In this document: positions 14,914-21,837 of the stretch, in pieces
Numbering within the stretch: position 1 is the stretch's first letter
Layout of the letters: every line of letters begins with the position of its first letter
From: Geomesophilobacter sediminis
Lineage (GTDB): Bacteria; Desulfobacterota; Desulfuromonadia; Geobacterales; Geobacteraceae
Direction: 5' to 3'
DNA length: 64,000 bases
Assembly (NCBI RefSeq): GCF_016458275.1
Contig: NZ_JAEMHM010000008.1
Span: forward strand, 1-64,000
Notes under the pieces: generated by a model
Seen by the model: only the letters and a program-made list of their open reading frames with translations
Database searches by the model: none
Told to the model about the DNA's origin: nothing
Program-made: the position numbers and the translations under genes

Positions 14914-16617
14914 TTAGTCCGAGTTGATTCCGGGGAAGAGCACCCCGTGCGGAGCCGCGCCGATCTTGATCTTGTCGCCGATCTGGGCGACCGACGGAGT
15001 GGCGGCGGAAAGCCCGCTGGTGTTGAGCTTGATCAGCCATCCCTGGTTGGCGGTGTCGTAGACGGAGTAGTAGAGGATGCCGGTGGTCGGGTCCCAGGCG
15101 GCGTGGCTGCCGCCGTAGCCCGGGGTGTCGAAGTGCTTGATGTCCAGAATCTTCGTCGGATCCGGGGACGCGGTCAAAAGCGTCGAGATGTCGATGAACT
15201 GGAGCCGGTTGCCGGGGTCCCCGGGAAGGGAGACCTCGCAGTCGGGGGAGGAGAGCTCGGTCACCAACAGGTACTTCCCGTCCGGCGAGATCGCATAGTT
15301 GTGCGGCCGTCCCGGTATGGTGGCGATGATCCGCTGGGTCTGCAGGTCGACCACGTTGGTCCCGGAGGTGACCGCCCCGGTCCAGCTGGAGGGGACCGGC
15401 CAGGTGTTGTTGCCGACGAAGAGGTAGCGCCCCCCCGGGTGCAGCCGGATGGCGTGGATGCCGCCGTAGCCCAGGCTCAGGTCGAAGGTCTTGTTGGCGT
15501 CGGTGGGGACCGCGTTGGGGAGGCCGGAGATGTCGTAGCCGACCACGTGGTAGAGGCTCGAGGTGCTGGTGTAGTATTTGGTGCCGTCCTGCGAAACCGC
15601 GCCGACGTGGGGAGCGGTGTTGTTGTTGGTGATGTTCCCCAGGTAGCGGTGGTTGGCGACGTCGAAGACGTTGATCCCTTTGGTCCCCTGGTCCGAGGAA
15701 GCGAAGAGGTACCGCCCGTTCGGGCTCTGGACGTTCTGCACCCCGCAGCCGACCCCCTGGAAGGAGTGCTTGATCAGGCTCGCCTGGTTGCCGGCGTTGA
15801 CGGTCGAGTAGTTGGCGAAACCGGCGAGGTTGTAGACGTTCATGTCCCCGGCAGCGCCGCCGCGCTTGTTACTGCACAGCCACAGTTCGGAGCCGTCCGC
15901 GGTCACGTTGGCGAAGTGGCCGACCCGCAGGCCGGTCAGGTTGGAGAAGCGGACCGTTTTCACCACGCTCTGGGTGGTCCGGTTGATGATCGAGAAGCCG
16001 GGAGTAGTCTGCCCCGAGCCGCCGGTGTTGATGACATACCCCTGCTCGAGGAGCGGCAGCACGGCAGCCGACGCGGTGTTCACCTTGGCGACGACGTCAG
16101 CGAGCTTGGTGCCGGCCGGAACCTTCACGCCGAGGTCCCCGAGCACCCCGTTCAGCCCAAGCGACGTGGAGACGGCGACCACGATGGCGTCGGATTTGGG
16201 ACCGACCGTGGCGGAGAGGGTCCCGGGCGAGCTCAGATCGTTGGAGAGGAGGCTCCGGTAGGTCTTGCCGTCGTTCAGGGTAACCTTCAGCACCACGCCG
16301 GATGGCGTCGCCTGCGGGTTGATGGTGAGGCCGCTGAAGGTGCCTCCCGAACCGGTGCTGTCGGCCACTACCGCAACGGGCGCCGTGCTGATGATCGCGC
16401 CGGTTGCGGCATCGAGCGCTACCACCGTGCCGATCTGGTTCGAGGCCGCCGCGCCGACCGTTTTCAGGGTGGCCCGCGCCGCGCCGGGTTCCAGCGCTCC
16501 GCCGATGACGACCGCGTTGGCCGCGGTCCCCGAGCTGCTGCCTGAGGTGCCGCAGCCGGTGATTCCCAGCGCCAATGCCGTCAGCGCCGCCAATACTGCT
16601 CCTTTCCATCTGCTCAT
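14914..16617 (-). CDS. YVTN-type beta-propeller lipoprotein
   Basis: A 567-residue exported protein starting MSRWKGAVLAALTALALG with lipobox ITGC. The N-terminal 200 residues form a Thr/Ser/Val-rich region of unclear fold. From about 200 on there are repeated YVTN/beta-propeller blades: TADGSELWLCSNKRGG, NGRYLFASSDQGTKGINVFD, QDGTKYYTSTSS, GGRYLFVGNNT, DGKYLLVTELSS. Such propellers bind partners or redox cofactors at the cell surface. AAGGAGG lies 7 nt before this ATG (an adjacent ATG at 16620 is also possible). It is read through leader B and followed by the FN3/cytochrome gene, suggesting a surface redox pair. Confidence 0.86.
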   Translation of the reverse strand: MSRWKGAVLAALTALALGITGCGTSGSSSGTAANAVVIGGALEPGAARATLKTVGAAASNQIGTVVALDAATGAIISTAPVAVVADSTGSGGTFSGLTINPQATPSGVVLKVTLNDGKTYRSLLSNDLSSPGTLSATVGPKSDAIVVAVSTSLGLNGVLGDLGVKVPAGTKLADVVAKVNTASAAVLPLLEQGYVINTGGSGQTTPGFSIINRTTQSVVKTVRFSNLTGLRVGHFANVTADGSELWLCSNKRGGAAGDMNVYNLAGFANYSTVNAGNQASLIKHSFQGVGCGVQNVQSPNGRYLFASSDQGTKGINVFDVANHRYLGNITNNNTAPHVGAVSQDGTKYYTSTSSLYHVVGYDISGLPNAVPTDANKTFDLSLGYGGIHAIRLHPGGRYLFVGNNTWPVPSSWTGAVTSGTNVVDLQTQRIIATIPGRPHNYAISPDGKYLLVTELSSPDCEVSLPGDPGNRLQFIDISTLLTASPDPTKILDIKHFDTPGYGGSHAAWDPTTGILYYSVYDTANQGWLIKLNTSGLSAATPSVAQIGDKIKIGAAPHGVLFPGINSD

Positions 16618-16664
16618 CATGCTTCCTCCTTGAGGGTCTCCCCGGCTCCCTGCCCCGGTTCGTG

Positions 16665-16787
16665 AAAAAAAAAGAGGCCGAAGTGCATCCACCGTTTCGG
16701 TGGGTCTTCGGCCTCCAGTGAGTCTGGTCAGCTTTGTCTGATAAATCTATGGTTCTAGTAGATAAATGATTTGCGCCCGGCTGTCAA
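16665..16787 (-). promoter_or_regulatory. Promoter plus terminator-containing leader of the beta-propeller gene (leader B)
   Basis: On the minus strand: TTGACA (16787-16782), 17-bp spacer, TATCTA (16764-16759). These are followed by CTGACCAG (16731-16724), four bases, ACTGGAGG (16719-16712), and then a terminator. Its arms CTTCGGCCTC and GAGGCCGAAG (plus-strand 16706-16715 and 16674-16683) enclose an inner hairpin CCACCG/CGGTGG and end in nine T on the minus strand. The order, both 8-mers and the 4-nt gap match leader A at 2774-2793. The hairpin ends about 45 nt before the start codon. Confidence 0.75.
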
Positions 16788-16877
16788 CATTTATTTCCGC
16801 GTTGCGGAGCCCATGATGGGGGACGCTTTTGGTCGCCCATTCCCACGCGCGCAACTTGCCAACCGGCAAAAATGTAC

Positions 16878-16906
16878 TTGACGGAATAAATAAAATATAT
16901 TATCTA
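16878..16906 (+). promoter_or_regulatory. Promoter of the peptide/yezD/methyltransferase operon
   Basis: TTGACG (16878-16883), a 17-bp AT-rich spacer, and TATCTA (16901-16906), about 100 bp before the first start codon. The same -10 hexamer is used by the divergent leader B promoter, about 120 bp away. Confidence 0.6.
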
Positions 16907-17006
16907 CTGTTCAACTAGACTGATGTTGCTGCCTGTCGCAAACCTTGATCCGGTCCGAAGACGATCCGATCAAAACGGCAGGGGCGGCAAATCACAGGAG
17001 GGCAGT

Positions 17007-17102
17007 ATGAGCAGAATTATCTTTGAGAATTCCCCGTCCGTCGGAAGGAGCTCCTGGGGCGCCGAGAGCGACCGCTCCCTCGCAATGCTCGAGGTCCTCT
17101 GA
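17007..17102 (+). CDS. Small ORF, 31 residues, translationally coupled to yezD
   Basis: The frame starts at an ATG with AGGAGG 6 nt upstream and encodes MSRIIFENSPSVGR followed by SSWGAESDRSLAMLEVL. Its TGA overlaps the next ATG (TGATG), a classic coupling arrangement. I recognise no family. It could be a real small protein or a leader peptide that controls translation of the YezD-like gene. It is too short to judge by codon use. Confidence 0.55.
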   Translation: MSRIIFENSPSVGRSSWGAESDRSLAMLEVL

Positions 17103-17284
17103 TGGCCGCGCCAACTTCTGATCCATTGAGCCGGGAACTGGAACGAGTGGTGCGCGAGGCCCTTGCCTCGATCCGCTTCGGCACCGTGACGCTGGTAGTC
17201 CAGGATGGCCGGGTGATCCAAGTGGATAAAAACGAGAAGATCCGTCTCAACAGGGCCGGGCACGTTGACGGCGGCGGTATCTAG
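17102..17284 (+). CDS. YezD-family small protein (DUF2292)
   Basis: The 60-residue protein contains the family pattern ALASIRFGTVTLVVQDGRVI then QVDKNEKIRL. YezD-like proteins are small and cytosolic, often lie near sulfur-assimilation genes, and have no settled function. The start overlaps the stop of the 31-residue ORF. The methyltransferase gene follows after 99 bp, probably on the same transcript. Confidence 0.8.
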   Translation: MAAPTSDPLSRELERVVREALASIRFGTVTLVVQDGRVIQVDKNEKIRLNRAGHVDGGGI

Positions 17285-17383
17285 CCGGACTTCCCCCGGT
17301 GCCGTCCCGCCTCGGGGAACGGTGCCTACGGGAAGGGCGGGCGGCAGCCGGGCAGCCGCATCTCCCGCCGCAAGGAGCAAGAC

Positions 17384-17938
17384 ATGAGCGTTCCGTCGGA
17401 AAGCATCAGGCGCTACAGCCTCTTCTTCAAGAAACAGTCGGCCCTGAAGGTCCTCGATTACGGTACGGGTACCCTGAGGAATGCGGTCTACCTGTCCCGC
17501 CAGGGATTCCGGGTGCACGCGGCCGACGTGCCGGAACAGTTGGAACGGCTGCAGGGATGTCCTGCCCTGAAACAGATCGAACAACTGCTCGCCGTGGATG
17601 AGCTCCGGAAAAGCGCCCTCAATGTCGACCTGGTTCTCTCGACCTACGTGTTCAACATCATCATGAGCCGCGAAGAGCGAAGGCTCTACATCGAGAACAT
17701 CGCGGCAAATCTGAGACCCGGCGGCTTTCTGCTCATGGAGGTGCGCTGCCCGCGGCTGGACGAGCGCTGCGGTCCTGCCTGTGAGGACTTTTTTTCCTGC
17801 GACACCTGCTCCAAGACCCTGACCCATGAGGAGTTGGACACCCTTTTGAATCCCGTGGGGTTGCGGCGCATCAGTCATTACTACCGCGAACACGCGCTGG
17901 CCGCTGTTTACCAGTACGGCACGTTGGCGCGGAATTGA
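17384..17938 (+). CDS. Class I SAM-dependent methyltransferase-like protein
   Basis: The 184-residue protein has motif I (KVLDYGTGTLRNAVYLSRQG), the acidic residue at the end of strand 2 (VHAADVP), and a motif IV region VDLVLSTYVFNIIM. The post-motif strand is NLRPGGFLLMEVR. A Cys cluster (RCGPACEDFFSCDTCSK) replaces part of the usual substrate region and could bind metal. AAGGAG sits 8 nt upstream. Known relatives include rSAM-adjacent and DNA/peptide methyltransferases; the substrate is unknown. It follows yezD and is closed by the terminator at 18021. Confidence 0.72.
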   Translation: MSVPSESIRRYSLFFKKQSALKVLDYGTGTLRNAVYLSRQGFRVHAADVPEQLERLQGCPALKQIEQLLAVDELRKSALNVDLVLSTYVFNIIMSREERRLYIENIAANLRPGGFLLMEVRCPRLDERCGPACEDFFSCDTCSKTLTHEELDTLLNPVGLRRISHYYREHALAAVYQYGTLARN

Positions 17939-18020
17939 AGCGAACTCCGCAGATGTATTCCACCCGAGGGCTTAGGGGATATGCTCTGAGTCAGCGGGAG
18001 GACCATTAAATCGGTAGACC

Positions 18021-18057
18021 AGAGGCATCCGGACTTGGGGCGGATGCCTCTTTCTTT
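18021..18057 (+). terminator. Intrinsic terminator after the methyltransferase
   Basis: Hairpin AGAGGCATCCG/CGGATGCCTCT with loop GACTTGGGG and a TTTCTTTG tail. Confidence 0.8.
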
Positions 18058-18190
18058 GTTGGAGGCCGGCGCCGCAAAGCGCTGGTCTCCTTTTCTTTTT
18101 CCGGTTAAGATATCGAGCTTTCGTCCGAATAGATGATGAGCCGGGGAAGAGGCTTCCCTGCGGCCCTTCGGCGCGGGTGGGCGAGGGCGA

Positions 18191-19765
18191 ATGTCACTTG
18201 GGATGCTTACGGCATGCTGCGGGATTACGCAGCTGGCCCTGAATAAAGGTGAAATGACGTTGGACGAACCGATGGAAAATCTACCGGCGGAACTGGCTTC
18301 GACCCAGCCCCGGCTTTTGAAGTACTACGAATGGAGCCTCGCTATCGGCTGGACCCTGGTCATTGCCGTGTTGCTGATTGCCATCCTGCAGCACGAAAGG
18401 TCCCAGGCGGTGGAGACGGCCCGTACCCAGGCCCGGAGCAACTTCCAGCGCGACGTGGTGTACCGGCACTGGAATGCGGAAGCCGGCGCCGTGTACGTTC
18501 CGGTCAACGGGAGAATCCAGCCCAATCCCTACCTGGCCAATCTCCCCGACCGCGACATCGTCACCCGCGATGGGAAGAAATTGACCCTGGTGAACCCTTC
18601 CTACATGACCCGCCTCGTTTTCGAAACGGCGGCGCGGGAATACGGCGTGAAAGGGCACATGACCAGCCTGCGTCCGATCCGGCCGGAGAACCGCCCCGAT
18701 CCCTGGGAGGCACGGGCGCTCAGCGCCTTCTCGAAAGGCTCCGGGGAGGAAAGCACGGTCGAGAAGCTGGGCGACGGCTATTTCCTGCGCTTGATGAAGC
18801 CGCTCAAAACGGAAGCGGAATGTCTGAAATGCCATGCCGTGCAGGGGTACCACGTAGGCGAAATCCGCGGTGGACTGAGCGTCGCCGTCCCCATGGAACC
18901 GCTCTGGCAGATCGTCCGGGAGACCTCCATCCTCATCGCTGTCAGCTTCGTTGCTCTTTGGGGCATCGGGCTTATCGGCATCTTTTTCGGGTCGGCCCGG
19001 CTGCGCCGTGCCATACGGGAGCGCGATGCCGGGGAGCGGCAGATCCTCGCGCTGAACCGGGATCTCCTGGCGCGCACCGATGATTTGGAAACCGCCAACC
19101 GGGAACTGGACGCCTTTTGCGCCACCGTTTCCCACGACCTGCGTTCGCCGTTGAGCGTGATCGGCGGCTATTGCGAATTGATCCGGGAAGCCCCGGCGGA
19201 AACGCATCTGGAAACCTGCGCCGACTTCACCAGGATCATCCTGAAAGCCACGCGCCGGATGGAGAACCTCATCACCACCCTTTTGGACTTCTCCCGCATC
19301 TCCCGTGGCGAACTGATCCGGGAACCGGTGGATCTCACTGCGGTGGCCGATGAGCTCGCCCTGGAGCTTAGGGCCAAGGACCCGAAGCGGCCGGCGAGTT
19401 TTGCGATCGAGCCAGGGCTTACGGCACATGCCGATGCCGGGCTGTTGCGTGTCGTCATGCAGAACCTGCTGGGAAACGCCTGGAAATACGCCGCCCAGTG
19501 CCCCGAAACCCGCATCGAAGTAGGGGCAAAGGATCGGGGTGGGAAAAAGTGGTTCTTCGTGCGGGACAACGGCATCGGCTTCGACGGGAAACAGGCATCC
19601 GGGATCTTCGATGCCTTTCAGCGGCTCGACAACGCGGGGGGCTTCGAGGGGACCGGTATCGGGCTGGCCACGGTAAAGCGGATCATCGACCGGCATGGTG
19701 GGGAGATAACCTGCGAAGGGGAGCTCGGGAGCGGGGCTACCTTCTATTTTTCGTTCGAGGGATGA
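18191..19765 (+). CDS. Sensor histidine kinase with a Tll0287-type haem-binding sensor domain
   Basis: Order of parts: membrane helix (about 55-75), periplasmic Tll0287-like (DUF3365) domain with the c-haem motif CLKCH (about 213-217) followed by GEIRGGLSVAVPM, second helix (about 240-262), and a short coiled coil. Then come a HisKA domain with FCATVSHDLRSPLSVIGGY (phospho-His in SHD) and a HATPase with NLLGNAWKYA, DNGIGFDG and GTGIGLATVKRI. It probably senses redox state or a small ligand through haem. There is no receiver domain and no adjacent response regulator, so its partner is elsewhere. A later start at 18254 (MTLDEP) is also plausible. Confidence 0.87.
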   Translation: MSLGMLTACCGITQLALNKGEMTLDEPMENLPAELASTQPRLLKYYEWSLAIGWTLVIAVLLIAILQHERSQAVETARTQARSNFQRDVVYRHWNAEAGAVYVPVNGRIQPNPYLANLPDRDIVTRDGKKLTLVNPSYMTRLVFETAAREYGVKGHMTSLRPIRPENRPDPWEARALSAFSKGSGEESTVEKLGDGYFLRLMKPLKTEAECLKCHAVQGYHVGEIRGGLSVAVPMEPLWQIVRETSILIAVSFVALWGIGLIGIFFGSARLRRAIRERDAGERQILALNRDLLARTDDLETANRELDAFCATVSHDLRSPLSVIGGYCELIREAPAETHLETCADFTRIILKATRRMENLITTLLDFSRISRGELIREPVDLTAVADELALELRAKDPKRPASFAIEPGLTAHADAGLLRVVMQNLLGNAWKYAAQCPETRIEVGAKDRGGKKWFFVRDNGIGFDGKQASGIFDAFQRLDNAGGFEGTGIGLATVKRIIDRHGGEITCEGELGSGATFYFSFEG

Positions 19766-19792
19766 GGAGGGGGGCGGTCCCCCTCTCTGTTG

Positions 19793-19832
19793 CCGCCTGC
19801 GGCGGATCGCGCCAGGAATGGCGCTCCCACAG
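19793..19832. repeat. REP-like palindrome after the haem histidine kinase
   Basis: TTGCCGCCTGCGGCGGATCG followed by CGCCAGGAATGGCGCTCCCACAG. This belongs to the GCGCCATTCCTGGCGC family, with a small GC-rich hairpin beside it. Confidence 0.85.
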
Positions 19833-19891
19833 AATCAATCCCGCAGGCTCCAGCTTAGAAGTAATCCCCTGCTCAACTCTTAGGAATGCAG

Positions 19892-19926
19892 AAGGCGCCC
19901 GGTCTCCCGAGGCGCCTTTTTTGTTT
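19892..19926 (+). terminator. Intrinsic terminator
   Basis: Hairpin AAGGCGCC/GGCGCCTT (loop CGGTCTCCCGA) followed by TTTTGTTTT. It lies between the histidine kinase and the 41-bp repeat array. Confidence 0.8.
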
Positions 19927-20168
19927 TCCGGGGACTGGCTCCGCAGCTGCCTGTCCCTCTTTTTAGCCCCGGGGACTGGCTCCGCAGGTGCCTGTCCCTC
20001 TTCTTACCCCCGGGGACTGGCTCCGCAGGTGCCTGTCCCCCTTCTTACCCCCGGGGACTGGCTCCGCAGGTGCCTGTCCCTCTTTTTAGCCCCGGGGACT
20101 GGCTCCGCAGGTGCCTGTCCCCCTTCTTACCCCCGGGGACTGGCTCCGCAGGTGCCTGTCCCCCTTAT
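19927..20168. repeat. Tandem array of six 41-bp units
   Basis: The unit GGGGACTGGCTCCGCAGGTG then CCTGTCCC, plus a pyrimidine-rich CTTYTTASCCC link, starts at 19930, 19971, 20012, 20053, 20094 and 20135. The period is exactly 41 bp. Each unit has short inverted ends (GGGGAC/GTCCCC). Differences among units are few (GCAGCTG/GCAGGTG, CTCTTTTTAG/CCCTTCTTAC). The array ends at the stop codon of the VOC gene. A near-identical array is expected to vary in copy number between strains. Confidence 0.93.
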
Positions 20169-20582
20169 TTACGGCGCTACGTAGACCATCCAGGACAGGC
20201 CGAAACGGTCCGCGATCATGCCGAAACTGGGGGAGAAGAAGGTCTTCCCGAGTGGCATCTGGATGTGGCCCCCTTCGGACAGGGCGGCAAACAGCCTTTG
20301 CGCTTCCGCCTCGCTGGCGGCGGTAATCGTCAGGGAGAAGCCGTGGAAATTCGGTTCCCCCTCACCGCGGCCATCGGAAGCAAGGAGCGTCGACTCACCG
20401 ACCTTAAGCCGCAGGTGCATGATCTTTTCTTCCGCTTCCGGGGGGATGATGCCCGGCTCGCGCGGTTCGGGAATATCCTTGAAGCGCGACAGCATGATTA
20501 CCTCCGCACCGAGCGCCTTCCGATAGAATTCGACCGCTTCCTCGCACCTTCCGGCGAAATTGAGGTAGGGAGTTACTTGCAT
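20169..20582 (-). CDS. VOC-family (glyoxalase/PhnB-like) protein
   Basis: The 137-residue protein matches the PhnB/YdcE-like single VOC module: MQVTPYLNFAGRCEEAVEFY, KALGAEVIMLSRFKD, EEKIMHLRLKVGESTLLASD, GFSLTITAASEAEAQRLFAALSE split by one Gly-rich turn, and FGMIADRFGLSWMVYVAP. These often form beta-alpha-beta dimers that act on small metabolites or bind drugs; the substrate is unknown. The start at 20582 has GGAGGTG 5 nt upstream. Its 3' end abuts the 41-bp tandem array. Confidence 0.88.
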   Translation of the reverse strand: MQVTPYLNFAGRCEEAVEFYRKALGAEVIMLSRFKDIPEPREPGIIPPEAEEKIMHLRLKVGESTLLASDGRGEGEPNFHGFSLTITAASEAEAQRLFAALSEGGHIQMPLGKTFFSPSFGMIADRFGLSWMVYVAP

Positions 20583-20801
20583 CAGGCACCTCCATGGGCT
20601 GGTTTGGAAACGCAAAACTGTAACAGCCTACGCCGGAAAAGCAAAAATACGGGTTTTGATTTATGGGTGCTGAATTTCCAACTGATTTAGCGCTGCCAGG
20701 GGCAGGAAAAAGCGGAGCAATTATGTATTCTTGATGTCCTGGTTGCACCGGCGGGGCCCATTCAAGGATTCAAACTCAAAAATTGCCTATCGGAGGTGGT
20801 C

Positions 20802-21824
20802 ATGACCGGCATACCCGGGACGATGAAGGCGGTGCTCTTGAGCGGTTACGACGGCAGGCGGGAAAGCATGACGGTGGCCGAGGTGCCGGTGCCCCGTCCG
20901 GGTCCCGGTCAGGTGCTGGTCCGCATGGACGCGGCTCCGGTCAATCCCTCCGACCTCATGTTCATCCGGGGGCTTTACGGCTTCCAGAAGCCCCTTCCCG
21001 CCATCCCCGGTTTTGAAGGAAGCGGTGTGGTCGTTGCCGCCGGCAGCGGGGTCTTGCCCCGCCTGCTCCTGGGGCGGCGGGTCGCCTGTGCGGCGGCCGA
21101 TCCGGACAGTGCCGGCGGGACCTGGGGGGAGTATCTGGCCATCAGCGCGCTGCGCTGCATCCGGCTGCACCGGAATGTCGAGCTGGAGCAGGGCGCCAAT
21201 CTCCTCATCAACCCGCTGACGGCGTGGGGCTTGCTGGAAAAGGTGCGTCGGGGCGGGCACGGAGCGCTGGTGCAAACGGCAGCCGCCAGCGCGGTGGGGC
21301 GGATGGTGGTCAAGCTCGGGATCCGGTTTTCGGTGCCGACCATCAACGTCGTGCGGCGGGAGGAACAGGTCGAGCTGTTGCGCAGGGAAGGGGCGGAGCA
21401 CGTGCTGAACTCCGCGGCACCGGAATTCGACGAGAAACTGGCGGAACTATGCCACCGGTGGGCCGCCACGATCGGGTTTGACGCCGTCGCCGGGGAGATG
21501 TCGGGCCGGGTCCTCGGGGCCCAACCGGCCGGAAGCACGCTTTTCGTGTACGGCGCCTTGTCGATGGAGCCGAGTCGGGTCGACCCGGCCGCGCTGATCT
21601 TCGAGCGCAAGCGGCTGGAGGGGTTCTGGCTCAGTGTCTGGTTCGGCTACAAATCCCCGGCGGAGCAGTTGCGGATCGCCGGGAAAGCGCAACGGCTCCT
21701 CGGAAGCGACCTGAAGACCGAGATCCGCGACCGGATCGAGCTCGAGGAGCTTCCCGACGCGCTGGAGCGATTCGCCGCCTCGGCAACCGGGGGGAAGGTG
21801 ATGGTGCTCCCGGGCCGGAAGTAA
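20802..21824 (+). CDS. Zinc-less medium-chain dehydrogenase/quinone-oxidoreductase-like protein
   Basis: The MDR layout is clear: N-terminal GroES-like part (VPVPRPGPGQVLVRMDAAPV, NPSDLMFIRGLYG, PAIPGFEGSGVVVAAG) and a Rossmann part (HGALVQTAAASAVGRMVVKL, then IGFDAVAGEMSGRVL). The zinc-binding Cys cluster is absent, as in QOR/enoyl-reductase members that use NADPH. The usual GxGxxG is TAAASAVGR. The ATG at 20802 lies 4 nt after GGAGGT; a GTG at 20796 overlaps that site and is unlikely. A promoter-like AT-rich region precedes it. Confidence 0.88.
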   Translation: MTGIPGTMKAVLLSGYDGRRESMTVAEVPVPRPGPGQVLVRMDAAPVNPSDLMFIRGLYGFQKPLPAIPGFEGSGVVVAAGSGVLPRLLLGRRVACAAADPDSAGGTWGEYLAISALRCIRLHRNVELEQGANLLINPLTAWGLLEKVRRGGHGALVQTAAASAVGRMVVKLGIRFSVPTINVVRREEQVELLRREGAEHVLNSAAPEFDEKLAELCHRWAATIGFDAVAGEMSGRVLGAQPAGSTLFVYGALSMEPSRVDPAALIFERKRLEGFWLSVWFGYKSPAEQLRIAGKAQRLLGSDLKTEIRDRIELEELPDALERFAASATGGKVMVLPGRK

Positions 21825-21837
21825 AGCCGGTCCGGGG

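Noticed and set aside
19927-20168. CRISPR array or coding repeat
   Set aside because: The 41-bp units follow each other without spacers, and the frame through them lacks a start or a known fold.
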